DNA of 64,000 bases from positions 157,007-221,006 of the forward strand of contig CAVXJC010000005.1 in NCBI GenBank assembly GCA_963762075.1, read 5' to 3'. This DNA comes from JAOUEA01 sp963762075 (GTDB taxonomy: Bacteria > Actinomycetota > UBA4738 > HRBIN12). The position numbers and the translations under genes are program-made. The notes beneath the pieces are model-generated. The model saw nothing but the letters and a program-made list of their open reading frames with translations, was not told the DNA's origin and did not search any database. Positions 1 to 7,327 of this stretch are shown here, in pieces (the stretch's first letter is position 1; each line of letters opens with the position of its first letter).

Positions 1-2
1 AT

Positions 3-473
3 CCGATCAGCGACCTGCTCGAGGGTCTGATCACCTACCTGCCAAACGTGATCGTCGCGGTCGTGATCCTCGTGATCGCGGCCGTGCTCGCGAAAGCCCT
101 CACCGATGTGCTCGAGCCGACCCTCGGGGGCGTTCGTGGCGGATCGGTCATCGCCAAGGGTGCGGGTGTCGCGATCCTGATCGTCGGGATCTTCGCGGCG
201 CTCGATCAGCTGCAAGTGGCGCCCAACATCGTCAACGGCCTGTTCTACGCCTTGCTCGTGATGGTCGTCGGCTCAGCGGTCGTCGCCTTCGGCGTCGGCG
301 GCATCCCGATCGCGCGCAGGTACCTGGAGCGCTGGACGGCGAGCGCCGAGAGCACGGTGAAGGACGTGAAGGACAACGCTGACCCCGAGGCCGGCCGGCG
401 TGCAGCCCAGCAACAGATGGATGAGCAACGCGCTGCAACGCAGCCGATGCCATCGACCGAAGGGAGCATGTGA
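3..473 (+). CDS. TM-helix (CmpX/MscS-like) membrane protein, 5' partial
   Basis: The reading frame is already open at the window edge, so the N-terminus lies upstream. Visible features are an amphipathic entry (PISDLLEGLITYLPN), a first membrane helix (VIVAVVILVIAAVLAKAL), two more hydrophobic segments and a charged, Gln/Glu-rich cytoplasmic tail. This matches the 'conserved TM helix' proteins related to the first helix of small mechanosensitive channels (CmpX type), which usually repeat this unit. Function is not established; an envelope-stress or osmotic role is inferred from family and neighbours. Its stop codon overlaps the ATG of the CsbD gene (TGATG), implying co-translation. Confidence 0.7.
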   Translation, partial: PISDLLEGLITYLPNVIVAVVILVIAAVLAKALTDVLEPTLGGVRGGSVIAKGAGVAILIVGIFAALDQLQVAPNIVNGLFYALLVMVVGSAVVAFGVGGIPIARRYLERWTASAESTVKDVKDNADPEAGRRAAQQQMDEQRAATQPMPSTEGSM

Positions 474-640
474 TGGGCGAGAAGCTCGACAAGGCAAAGG
501 GAACGGTCAAGGAGAACGTCGGCGATGCGACCGACAATGAGGACCTCGAGCGAGAGGGCAGGATGGATCGCAAGGGCGCTGAGGTCAAGGAGACGGTTGG
601 CGACACGGTCGACAAGGTGAAGGACAAGCTCAACGACTGA
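473..640 (+). CDS. CsbD family stress protein (55 aa)
   Basis: A 55-residue, highly charged Lys/Glu/Asp protein starting MGEKLDKAKGTVKENVG and containing the repeated KETVGDTVDKVKDKL pattern typical of CsbD-like proteins (PF05532). Such proteins are small, hydrophilic and abundant under general stress (SigB regulon in Bacillus); the molecular role is unknown. The start is fixed by TGATG overlap with the upstream channel-like gene. Too short for most gene callers, but the composition and family pattern are clear. Confidence 0.8.
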   Translation: MGEKLDKAKGTVKENVGDATDNEDLEREGRMDRKGAEVKETVGDTVDKVKDKLND

Positions 641-678
641 CCCGATGTCCGCGATCCGACTCGACGAGGAGGCACACC

Positions 679-1320
679 ATGTCTGACAGCGTGGATGACG
701 ACCGTCGCGTTCTCGATGCCGAACACGAGACCGGTCTCGAAGCGGCGCGTTCCCGGTTCGGTGGCTTCGACTTCCCTGCGAGTCTTGCAGGCATGTTGGT
801 GGCGCTCGCGTCGACGCTCATCCTCGCGGGACTGGCGTCGGCGGTGGTCGGGGCCCTCGCGTTCCAGACGGGGGTCACCCTCAACGAGGAGGAGATCTCG
901 CTCGGCGCGCTGATCACTGCTGGTGCCGTCATCTTCCTGTCGTTCCTCTTCGGGGGATGGGCGGCCGGCCGCATGGCCCGCTACAACGGGGCGTTGAACG
1001 GATTCATGGTGGCCGTGTGGTTCCTGGTACTGCTGGTGGTGCTCGCGGTCCTCGGGGCCGTCGCCGGAGACGTCTACAATCTCTTCGGAGATCTCCAGGT
1101 GGCGAAGGCTTCGCTGCCCAACTGGTTCTCGGCCGATGACGTGACCACGGGCGCGATCATCAGTTCGGTCGCGTTCGCGTTGCTGATGGGCATCGGAGCT
1201 GTGCTCGGCGGCATATGGGGAACACGCATGCACCGGAAGGCCGATCGAGAGATCGCCGCACCCACCCACGATGATGCCGTCGTCCGACGTCGCACCGTCG
1301 TCGACAGGAGTGATGCCTGA
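679..1320 (+). CDS. Four-helix membrane protein
   Basis: A 213-residue protein preceded by a good ribosome-binding site (GAGGAGG, 8 nt before ATG). It has a charged N-terminus, predicted membrane helices at about residues 36-62, 75-97, 107-130 and 156-181, and a basic C-terminal tail. A glycine-rich GGWAAGRMARYNG segment follows helix 2. It resembles actinobacterial YrzE-like or unassigned membrane proteins; no catalytic motif is seen. It sits in a run of small stress-type genes and its TGA overlaps the next ATG (TGATG), so it is probably co-transcribed with the small lipoprotein. Confidence 0.7.
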   Translation: MSDSVDDDRRVLDAEHETGLEAARSRFGGFDFPASLAGMLVALASTLILAGLASAVVGALAFQTGVTLNEEEISLGALITAGAVIFLSFLFGGWAAGRMARYNGALNGFMVAVWFLVLLVVLAVLGAVAGDVYNLFGDLQVAKASLPNWFSADDVTTGAIISSVAFALLMGIGAVLGGIWGTRMHRKADREIAAPTHDDAVVRRRTVVDRSDA

Positions 1321-1481
1321 TGAATCGAACATGGAAGCTCTGGCTCCCGTTGTTGGGTCTGCTCGCAGCGTGTGAAGACGAAGGGAATGCTGGAAACGAC
1401 TCGCTCTTGACGGGCGGGTCGCTCGTGCTCGTCGTCATCGTTGTGATCGTGATCTTCCTCGTCGTTCGCCGCGGCAGGTAG
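1320..1481 (+). CDS. Small membrane lipoprotein (53 aa)
   Basis: A 53-residue product. The N-terminal signal ends in a lipobox (LLGLLAACEDE, Cys18), followed by a short Asn/Asp linker and a second hydrophobic helix (LVLVVIVVIVIFLVV) ending in RRGR. The protein would be lipidated at one end and membrane-spanning at the other. Start overlaps the preceding stop (TGATG). No family is recognised. A strong hairpin follows at 1528-1561. Confidence 0.55.
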   Translation: MNRTWKLWLPLLGLLAACEDEGNAGNDSLLTGGSLVLVVIVVIVIFLVVRRGR

Positions 1482-1527
1482 TTCGCGACATCCCTTGAAC
1501 CTGCCAACATCCCCCGGCGGGTTCTCG

Positions 1528-1561
1528 AAGGCCCGCCCGGCGCCCGCGCCGGGCGGGCCTT
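1528..1561 (+). terminator. Strong GC hairpin terminator
   Basis: Perfect 14-bp inverted repeat (AAGGCCCGCCCGGC ... GCCGGGCGGGCCTT) with a 6-nt loop, directly after the four-gene plus-strand run. There is no U-tract, which is common for terminators in high-GC actinobacteria. It also argues that the next gene starts downstream of it. Confidence 0.65.
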
Positions 1562-1590
1562 CACAATCCCGATCGGATCGGAGGCACGAG

Positions 1591-1824
1591 ATGCAGTCCA
1601 CGACAACGCACACCGAAACGCCGGGCACCGGCGACAGGCCCGAGGAACTGCCGGAGAACGAGCGGCCCGAGGAGTTTCCGCAGACCGGTGATCAGCCACA
1701 CGAGACGCCCGAGGTGGAACCGGGCAACGTGCAGCCGGACGAGGTGGAGCCTCTGCGTGAGCCGGACAGTCCAGAGATCGGGCAGCCGGCACCCGGTCCG
1801 GGGCCAGATCAGCCCGAGGCCTGA
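1591..1824 (+). CDS. Pro/Glu-rich low-complexity acidic protein (77 aa)
   Basis: Start chosen at the ATG 7 nt after a GGAGG site; the frame extends upstream, but an earlier start would place the terminator hairpin inside the gene. The product is 77 residues of Glu, Pro, Asp and Gln with repeated short blocks such as RPEELPENERPEE. No membrane segment, cysteine or recognisable domain. Likely intrinsically disordered; function unknown. Confidence 0.45.
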   Translation: MQSTTTHTETPGTGDRPEELPENERPEEFPQTGDQPHETPEVEPGNVQPDEVEPLREPDSPEIGQPAPGPGPDQPEA

Positions 1825-1860
1825 GCCGAGCAACCCGAGGCAAGTCTCTTGCGGGCATGA

Positions 1861-1892
1861 GAGAGCCCCGGCGCATGGGCGCCGGGGCTCTC
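1861..1892. terminator. Bidirectional terminator
   Basis: Perfect 14-bp stem (GAGAGCCCCGGCGC and its complement) with a 4-nt loop ATGG, lying between convergent genes ending at 1824 (plus) and 1915 (minus). It can serve both. Confidence 0.8.
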
Positions 1893-1914
1893 GTGTTCGC
1901 TAGCGCTCCTCCGG

Positions 1915-2286
1915 TCAGATGTCGGAGCTGCTGCTCGGGTTGTTCTGCGCCTTGTTGGTCAGCGACTTCACCTTGTCCATGATCTGGTCATAGCGTTCGC
2001 GTCCGGCCCGGGTTCCGAGGAAGTACGCGCCGCCGCCGATCACCACTGTGCGGATGAAGCGCCCGCGCCGAGGCTTGGTCTTCACGGTGACGGTCTCGCG
2101 CTTGTTCAGCGCCCCGAGCGCCTGCTCCAACGAGTTGCGCTCTTCGTGGAGATCGTCGCGGAGGAGCTTGACCTCACTCTTCAACCGGTCGTTCTCGCGG
2201 TCGATCTTGTCGAGACGGGATTCGTTCATGCGTTCCCGGGCACGCTCGCTCAGGTCGCTCACTCTGTCAGCCATACGGCTCGCCAT
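1915..2286 (-). CDS. Coiled-coil, single-helix membrane protein (YtxH-like)
   Basis: 123 residues. The first ~75 form a highly charged heptad-rich coiled coil (RLDKIDRENDRLKSEVKLLR), followed by a short hydrophobic glycine segment (VVIGGGAYFLGTRAGRERYD) and a polar tail ending in Ser/Asp. The GTRAGRERYDQI motif recurs in actinobacterial YtxH-like stress proteins. Its function is unknown; structural or envelope stress is an inference. It is monocistronic between a terminator and the sulfur operon. Confidence 0.6.
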   Translation of the reverse strand: MASRMADRVSDLSERARERMNESRLDKIDRENDRLKSEVKLLRDDLHEERNSLEQALGALNKRETVTVKTKPRRGRFIRTVVIGGGAYFLGTRAGRERYDQIMDKVKSLTNKAQNNPSSSSDI

Positions 2287-2383
2287 GTGGTCCCTCCCCT
2301 TCGTCGTGGGCCGGTGCGCAGGGCATTGACCCTCTCCGGCGGATGCCTGTCAGGTCTTTGATGTTACCCACGTACCTGGGCGT

Positions 2384-3124
2384 CTACACGTCGGCGACGC
2401 GACCGGCAGTGGCGAGCGCGACCACGTCGCCCACGACCAGGGTGGCGGGCGGACCGATCTTCCCGGCAACCGCAAGGATCGCCAGGTCGGCCAGCGTGCC
2501 GGTGATGGTCCGTTGATCGTGGGTCCATGCCCATTGCACGATCGCCGCGGGCGTCGACGCCGGGCGCCCGGCGTCGACGAGGGTGGCGCACGTCTCGGCC
2601 AGCTTGCCCGCGGCCATGAGCACGACGAGCGTGTCGGTGGCCGTGGCCATACGAGCGATATCGACGGTGTCCTCGGCGTGCGCGGTCGACGCGGTGACGA
2701 CGGCGAACGATCGCGCGACACCCCGATGCGTGAGGGGGATGCCGGCGGCGGATGGGGCAGCGACCGCGCTCGTCACGCCGGGCACGATCTCGACAGCGAC
2801 TCCGCCCTCGGCGCACGCGAGTAACTCCTCGCCACCGCGACCGAAGACGAACGGATCGCCGCCCTTCAGGCGCACGACCGTTCGCCCGTCGCGCGCCTCA
2901 CCGACGATGAGCGCGTCGATCTCGTGCTGCCGCATCGCCTCGCGGCCTGGTTCCTTGCCCACGTAGACGCGCTCGGCCTCAGCCGGTACGAGCTCGAGCA
3001 GCGCCGGTGATGCCAGCCGGTCGTAGACGACCACGTCCGCCTCGCCGAGCGCCTTCGCGCCTTTGACCGTGATCAGCTCGGGATCGCCGGGACCGGCGCC
3101 CACGAGGACGACCCGTCCGCTCAT
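2384..3124 (-). CDS. cobA: Uroporphyrinogen-III C-methyltransferase (SUMT)
   Basis: Catalyses SAM-dependent C2/C7 methylation of uroporphyrinogen III to precorrin-2, the entry to siroheme (and B12). 246 residues, normal SUMT length. It starts with the family N-terminal motif VGAGPGDPELIT and carries the substrate/SAM motif LKGGDPFVFGRGGEE near residue 90 and VPGVTSA soon after. Last gene of the sulfur operon; its ATG overlaps the stop of the precorrin-2 dehydrogenase (ATGA). Here it most likely provides siroheme for the sulfite reductase at the operon head. The N-terminal CysG domains are a separate gene rather than a fusion. Confidence 0.93.
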   Translation of the reverse strand: MSGRVVLVGAGPGDPELITVKGAKALGEADVVVYDRLASPALLELVPAEAERVYVGKEPGREAMRQHEIDALIVGEARDGRTVVRLKGGDPFVFGRGGEELLACAEGGVAVEIVPGVTSAVAAPSAAGIPLTHRGVARSFAVVTASTAHAEDTVDIARMATATDTLVVLMAAGKLAETCATLVDAGRPASTPAAIVQWAWTHDQRTITGTLADLAILAVAGKIGPPATLVVGDVVALATAGRVADV

Positions 3125-3798
3125 AGCGCCTTCGCGACCGGCTCGTCGAGCGCGGTGTTCTCGGCCAGAAGACGCGTCCGCAGCCGTCGCGCGAGCTCGT
3201 CGCTTCGGCCATCACGGACGAGCGATGCTGCCTCGTCGAGGTCGAGGGCGACGCTCCAGCGCCGGGCCCGCGTGGCGAAGTCGGGCAGGGCAGGCATCGT
3301 CGCTTCGCGGACCGAGCGCAGCACGGCGAGCACCTCGGACCATTCCTCGCCCACCTCGCTCGCGAGTCGCATGCGCAGTTTCTTGGCGAGCGCAGGGGAG
3401 GCGCCGCCCGTGGCGATCGAGACGACGAGCTCCCCGCGGCGCACGATGCTCGGCGTGGACCAATCGCAGTTGGCGATATCGTCCATGACGTTCACGAGCG
3501 CGCGCCTGGCGCGTGCCTCTCGGGCGATCGCATCGCGCTCTCCGGCGTCGCGGCTCGCCGCCACGACGAGGAAGGCGCCGTTGAGGTCTGCGGCGTGCCA
3601 GGGCCGGCGCGCCACCGTCAGTCCAGCGATGCCGTCGAGCTGGTCGAGCCGCGTGACCGGTCCGCACGCGACGACCAGCACGTCGTCGGCTCCTGCGGCG
3701 AGCAGGGCTTCGACCTTCCTGTCGCGAACGGCATCGTCGCCGATCACCACGCAGCGGCGACCAGCCAGTTCCAGCATCACTGGGTAGGCGAATGGCAT
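3121..3798 (-). CDS. Precorrin-2 dehydrogenase / sirohydrochlorin ferrochelatase-type (CysG N-terminal, Met8-like)
   Basis: Oxidises precorrin-2 to sirohydrochlorin with NAD+, and in Met8/CysG homologues also inserts iron. 225 residues: N-terminal Rossmann segment beginning MPFAYPVMLELAGRRCVVIG, the IVRRGELVVSIATGGASPALAK motif typical of the family at about residues 115-135, then a helical dimerisation/tail region. The start is set by TGATG overlap with cysH, and its own stop overlaps cobA (ATGA), so all three are translationally coupled. Together with cobA it makes siroheme for the sulfite reductase. Whether it has chelatase activity cannot be told from sequence reading. Confidence 0.85.
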   Translation of the reverse strand: MPFAYPVMLELAGRRCVVIGDDAVRDRKVEALLAAGADDVLVVACGPVTRLDQLDGIAGLTVARRPWHAADLNGAFLVVAASRDAGERDAIAREARARRALVNVMDDIANCDWSTPSIVRRGELVVSIATGGASPALAKKLRMRLASEVGEEWSEVLAVLRSVREATMPALPDFATRARRWSVALDLDEAASLVRDGRSDELARRLRTRLLAENTALDEPVAKAL

Positions 3799-4628
3799 CA
3801 GCGGGCCTCCTGCGGAGCTTCGGCGAACGCCTTCTCCCGGTCGCTCGCAGACCCCGCGAGCTCGACGCTGCAGTGGATGCCGCATTCTTTGGCCGTGTCC
3901 TGCTCCCACCACCAACGCCCCGCGCGCTCGGGTTCGCCCGGCTGAACCGGTCGGGTGCACGGCGCGCAGCCGATCGATGTGTACCCATGGTCGAAGAGCT
4001 CGTGGTAGGGCACCTCGTGCTTTCGCACGTAGTCCCAGACGTCGTCGAGGCTCCAGTCGGCAAGCGGGTTCAGCTTCACGATGCCGCCGTGGTCGCGATC
4101 GAGCTCGACCTTTGCGATGTTGCGCCGTGACGCCCACTGTTCCCGACGGAGTCCTGCGATCCAGGCATCGAGCGTGGCGAGCTTGCGCCGGAGCGGCTCG
4201 ACCTTGCGCACGGCGCAGCACGCGAGCCGCAGGTCGACGCCCCGGTACATCAGGTTGGGGCCTTCGCGGTTCACGAGCGAGGCCACCGATGTCGTGTCGG
4301 GGTACTCGAACTCCACCGCGATGCCGTAGCGCTCGCGCACCTCCTCGAAGAGGGTGTACGTCTCGGGCGGAAGCCGTCCGGTATCGAGGGTGAACACTCG
4401 CACGTCCGGGTTCATCCGCCAAGCCATGTCGATCAGCACCATGCCGTCGACGCCGCCCGCAGCGCTGATCGCCAGCTTGGGGTGGAAGCTGTCTAGGGCC
4501 CACCCGAGCAGCTCCTCGGCGTGGGTGTGCTCGAAGCGCTCGGCCGCCTCATGCACCCAAACGGCTTCCTCGTCGAGCACCGGCATCGCCGGTTCATGCC
4601 AGGGTGCCCTCGGGTCGGCGTCGGCCAT
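3798..4628 (-). CDS. cysH: Iron-sulfur adenylylsulfate/PAPS reductase
   Basis: Reduces APS (or PAPS) to sulfite in assimilatory sulfate reduction. 276 residues from the ATG that overlaps the zinc-ribbon stop (TGATG). A nucleotide-binding loop AAGGVDGMVL is near residue 57. The [4Fe-4S] ligand pattern is complete: CC at about 137-138 and CAPC at about 221-224. The catalytic ECGIHC motif is near 248-253. The CC...CxxC cluster ligands mark the bacterial-type enzyme that usually prefers APS, unlike the cluster-free E. coli PAPS reductase. No ATP sulfurylase genes are in the window, so sulfate activation must be encoded elsewhere. Confidence 0.92.
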   Translation of the reverse strand: MADADPRAPWHEPAMPVLDEEAVWVHEAAERFEHTHAEELLGWALDSFHPKLAISAAGGVDGMVLIDMAWRMNPDVRVFTLDTGRLPPETYTLFEEVRERYGIAVEFEYPDTTSVASLVNREGPNLMYRGVDLRLACCAVRKVEPLRRKLATLDAWIAGLRREQWASRRNIAKVELDRDHGGIVKLNPLADWSLDDVWDYVRKHEVPYHELFDHGYTSIGCAPCTRPVQPGEPERAGRWWWEQDTAKECGIHCSVELAGSASDREKAFAEAPQEAR

Positions 4629-4777
4629 CAGCTCACACCACCAACCGTGATCGCCGTGAGTTCGAATCCGCGTTCGCACGACTCGCATCGCCAGGCCGAC
4701 GGGCTGGCGTCATCGGGACGGATCTGCTGCTCGCCGCAGAAGGGGCAGTAGAACGGCACCGCTCGAGTCGCGCTCAT
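4628..4777 (-). CDS. Zinc-ribbon microprotein in the sulfur operon (49 aa)
   Basis: 49 residues (MSATRAVPFYCPFCGEQQ...) with two CxxC knuckles, Cys11-Cys14 and Cys31-Cys34, the spacing of a rubredoxin/zinc-ribbon fold, and a Val/Ser tail. Start chosen at the ATG 8 nt after AGAGGTG. That initiation region is the last copy of the 4 x 26 bp repeat. Its TGA overlaps the cysH start. A role as metal or sulfur carrier, or as regulator of sulfite/APS reductase, is inferred only from location. No named family is recognised. Confidence 0.6.
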   Translation of the reverse strand: MSATRAVPFYCPFCGEQQIRPDDASPSAWRCESCERGFELTAITVGGVS

Positions 4778-4873
4778 CAGCGCGCACCTCTGATAGCGCT
4801 CATCAGCGCGCACCTCTGATAGCGCTCATCAGCGCGCACCTCTGATAGCGCTCATCAGCGCGCACCTCTGATA
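4770..4873 (-). repeat. 4 x 26 bp tandem repeat of a ribosome-binding site plus start codon
   Basis: Four perfect 26-bp units (4770-4795, 4796-4821, 4822-4847, 4848-4873) fill the gap between the sulfite reductase stop and the zinc-ribbon gene. On the minus strand each unit contains an AGAGGTG Shine-Dalgarno and an ATG, with the ATG in the loop of a GCGCT-GATG-AGCGC hairpin. ATGs are at 4855, 4829, 4803 and 4777. The first three each open an 8-codon ORF (MSAIRGAR) whose TGA overlaps the next ATG, so ribosomes could step from unit to unit into the zinc-ribbon ORF. Confidence 0.9.
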
Positions 4874-4874
4874 G

Positions 4875-6596
4875 TCATCGAAGCTCTCCGTGCGTGCGTG
4901 ACGGCTCGGCGAACCGGGCGAGCTCGTCGGCGTCGAGTGCGTTCACGAACGACGAGAACGAGTCGCCGTCTTCGCGTTGCCGCTCATATCGTCTGAGCAA
5001 CAGTTCGAGGTAGTCGGCGGTGTCCTCGGCATAGACCTTCACACCTCGTACCTTGCGACCGAATGCCGCGCCCTCGCCCAACGTGCCGCCCAGGTGCACG
5101 AGGAACGCGTCGCTCTTCGTGCCGTCTGGACGCACCCGCAGCGCCGACATCAGCCCGATGTCGGCGACCTGGAACCGCGCGCACGAGTTCGGGCAGCCGT
5201 TCACATGGATTCGTACGTTCTCCTCGAACCGTGGAAGCCGGGTTTCCAGTTCGCTCGTGAGCCACGCCGCTCGTCCCTTCGTCTCGCCGATCGCGAGCTT
5301 GCAGAACTCGATGCCCGTGCACGCCATGGTCGAGCGCCGGAACGAGCTTCCGCGCGCCCGCAGGTCGAGCCCATCGAGCTCTGCGATAAGGTCGTCGGCG
5401 AGCGAAGGATCGACATCGACGATCACGAGCTTCTGCTGCGCGGTGGCGCGCACCTCCCCGCCTGCGAACCGATCGGCGAGGTCGGCGACGAGCCGGAGTT
5501 GATGGCCGGCGACGCGTCCGGCCCGCGGAGCGAACCCCACCGACACCTTGCCGTCCCGCTGCGGCATGATTCCCAGGTGCTCACGGGCGCTCATGGGCAT
5601 CGGCGACGGCGCAGGACCGTCGGGGAGCGCTCCTTCTTCGAGGAACTCCTTCTCGAGGACCTCGCGCACCCGCACTGGGCCCCAGTCCTTCACCAGGAAC
5701 TTGAACCTGGCATGGTTCCGCGAACGCCTGTACCCGTACTCGCGGTAGAGGCTCGTGACGCCGGCCCACACCTCCGGCACGCGCTCACGAGGCACGAACG
5801 TGCCGAGACGCTGGGCAAGCATGGGATTGGTCGACAATCCTCCCCCGACCTGAAGGTCGTACCCGAGCTCTCCGTCCGAGTCGGCCACGCCGACGAACGA
5901 GACGTCGTTGATCTCCTGATTCGTGCAGCCGGCGAAGCACGCGCTGATCGAGGTCTTGTACTTGCGTGGAAGGTTCGAGAATGCCGGGTCGCCGATGAAT
6001 CGGTCGACCACCGCACGAACGTCGAGCGTCGCGTCGAAGAGCTCGTCGGCCGTCACGCCCGCGATCGGGCACCCGAGGATCACGCGGGGCGTATCGCCGC
6101 AGGCTTCCTGCGTGGAGAGTCCAACGGATTCGATGCGCTCCCAGATCGCGGGCACGTCCTCGATGCGGATCCAATGCAGCTGCACGTTCTGGCGGTCCGT
6201 GATGTCGGCGACGTCGCGCCCGTGCCGCTCGCTCGCCCATGCGATCGCTCGGAGCTGCTCGGAGGTCATCGCACCGCCGTCGATGCGGATGCGCATCATG
6301 AAGAACTCGTCTTCGAGGTCCTCGGGCTCGGCGCTGCCGGTGCGCTCGCCGGGCACGCCTTGCTTGCGCTGTGTGTAGAGGCCCCACCACCGCATGCGGC
6401 TGCGCAGATCCTGCTTGCCGATCGAGCGGAAGCCGCCCGGCGCGAAGATGCTCTCGATGCGGGCTCGTACGTTCAGCCCGTCGTCTTCCTTCTTGATCTG
6501 CTCCGCCGTGTTCAACGGCTCGTGATATCCAAGGCCCCACTGCCCCTCGCCGCGATGGCGGGGGGTGCTGGGTGCCGGGGTGGTGGTGTCGGTCAT
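4875..6596 (-). CDS. sirA: Ferredoxin-dependent assimilatory sulfite reductase (SirA/NirA type)
   Basis: Six-electron reduction of sulfite to sulfide using siroheme and a [4Fe-4S] cluster. 573 residues. Cluster/siroheme ligands are visible: CTGIEFC near residue 440 and CPNSC near residue 480. The substrate-side motif WWGLYTQRKQG contains Tyr74, and ACGDTPR contains Cys166; these are 92 residues apart, the same spacing as the Tyr69-Cys161 crosslink in the M. tuberculosis sulfite reductase. That favours sulfite over nitrite reductase. First gene of the sulfur operon. It stops two bases before the 26-bp repeat array. Confidence 0.9.
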   Translation of the reverse strand: MTDTTTPAPSTPRHRGEGQWGLGYHEPLNTAEQIKKEDDGLNVRARIESIFAPGGFRSIGKQDLRSRMRWWGLYTQRKQGVPGERTGSAEPEDLEDEFFMMRIRIDGGAMTSEQLRAIAWASERHGRDVADITDRQNVQLHWIRIEDVPAIWERIESVGLSTQEACGDTPRVILGCPIAGVTADELFDATLDVRAVVDRFIGDPAFSNLPRKYKTSISACFAGCTNQEINDVSFVGVADSDGELGYDLQVGGGLSTNPMLAQRLGTFVPRERVPEVWAGVTSLYREYGYRRSRNHARFKFLVKDWGPVRVREVLEKEFLEEGALPDGPAPSPMPMSAREHLGIMPQRDGKVSVGFAPRAGRVAGHQLRLVADLADRFAGGEVRATAQQKLVIVDVDPSLADDLIAELDGLDLRARGSSFRRSTMACTGIEFCKLAIGETKGRAAWLTSELETRLPRFEENVRIHVNGCPNSCARFQVADIGLMSALRVRPDGTKSDAFLVHLGGTLGEGAAFGRKVRGVKVYAEDTADYLELLLRRYERQREDGDSFSSFVNALDADELARFAEPSRTHGELR

Positions 6597-6637
6597 GAGC
6601 CTGGAGCCTTGCGGTTGCGGGTCCGGGAACGACGAAA

Positions 6638-6657
6638 GGCCGCCGATCGCGGCGGCC
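6638..6657 (-). promoter_or_regulatory. Leader hairpin upstream of sirA, possible attenuator
   Basis: In the 5' leader about 42-61 nt before the sirA ATG there is a GGCCGCC-N6-GGCGGCC hairpin; on the minus strand it is followed by TTTC. It resembles a terminator inside a leader, suggesting attenuation. A 16-codon upstream ORF with one Cys (MPVATGASCAGARART) ends at 6684 on the same strand. No riboswitch fold was recognised. Confidence 0.35.
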
Positions 6658-6783
6658 CGGGTGATGCGAGACGGGGGAAGTGGTCAGGTCCGCGCGCGCG
6701 CGCCGGCGCATGAGGCGCCGGTTGCAACGGGCATGCCGCACAGGCGCGAGGGGATCATGGCCCCCACCAGCCCGGCGGTTCGC

Positions 6784-6844
6784 GTACGGATCACGGTGAT
6801 TCGTACCCCCCTGATCGGATTTGCAGGTGCAAACCGTATCGGGG
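6784..6844. promoter_or_regulatory. Two adjacent dyads in the divergent sirA/6931 intergenic region
   Basis: 6784-6806 is an interrupted palindrome GTACG-g-ATCAC-g-GTGAT-t-CGTAC (all 20 paired positions match). Immediately next, 6807-6844 folds as CCCC...GATCGG-a-TTTGCA-gg-TGCAAA-CCGtATC-GGGG with single-base bulges. Two regulator-binding dyads between divergent genes are typical of an operator; the sulfur operon and the small gene at 6931 are the only candidates. No regulator gene is adjacent, so the cognate protein is unknown. Confidence 0.55.
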
Positions 6845-6930
6845 CCACCCGAAGCGGTGTCAAATGTCGGCGTCGTTTGTTCGCCCCGCGCTCGGGGAAC
6901 GGCTCAGGCAGACGCAGCGAGGAGGGACCG

Positions 6931-7277
6931 ATGCCACAGAGGGCGTGGAGCGCCAAACGAGAACGGCAGTACGAGCACATCAAGGAAGGCCTGAAGGATC
7001 GTGGCCGCTCCGAGGACGCCGCCGAGGAGATCGCTGCACGCACCGTGAACAAGGAGCGCGCGCGTGCCGGCGAGGCAAGGAAAGCTCCCGCGCGTCGCGC
7101 GAGGACATCTCGAGTGGTCGGCGGGGCGGGCTCCGCTCGCACCCGGCGCGCAGGGCCGTACCCGCGACCAGCTCTACGAGGAGGCCAAGGATCTCCGCAT
7201 CGAGGGACGATCGCCGCATGAACAAGCAGCAGCTCCTGCGAGCGGTGAACCGACGCAGCGGTCGCAAGGGCCGATAG
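6931..7277 (+). pseudogene. Frameshifted plasmid-stabilisation/Rho-N-like small basic protein
   Basis: Begins at an ATG 7 nt after GAGGAGGG with MPQRAWSAKRERQYEHIKEG, continuing to AARTVNKERARAGE; this is the common actinobacterial small protein annotated as plasmid stabilisation or Rho N-terminal-domain-like. The expected continuation is found in other frames: SREDISSGRRGGLRSH, then GRTRDQLYEEAKDLRIEGRS, then RMNKQQLLRAVNRRSGRKGR ending at 7277. Three single-base frame changes are needed, so it is either decayed or affected by consensus errors. Intact length would be about 115 residues. Confidence 0.65.
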
Positions 7278-7327
7278 ACACCCGATGTCCGAAAGACGGA
7301 AGGGGACGGGCATCTCGACGCGACCCG

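Noticed and set aside
4770..4873. CRISPR-like array
   Set aside because: Units are directly tandem with no spacers and lie inside an operon; no cas genes in the window.
4977..6713. 578-codon plus-strand frame opposite the sulfite reductase
   Set aside because: Shadow ORF; the complementary strand has the complete siroheme/cluster ligands.
6597..6780. SAM riboswitch or poly-cysteine leader peptide before sirA
   Set aside because: No SAM-family core could be matched, and the only short upstream ORFs have one or no useful Cys run; kept only as an unspecific leader structure.
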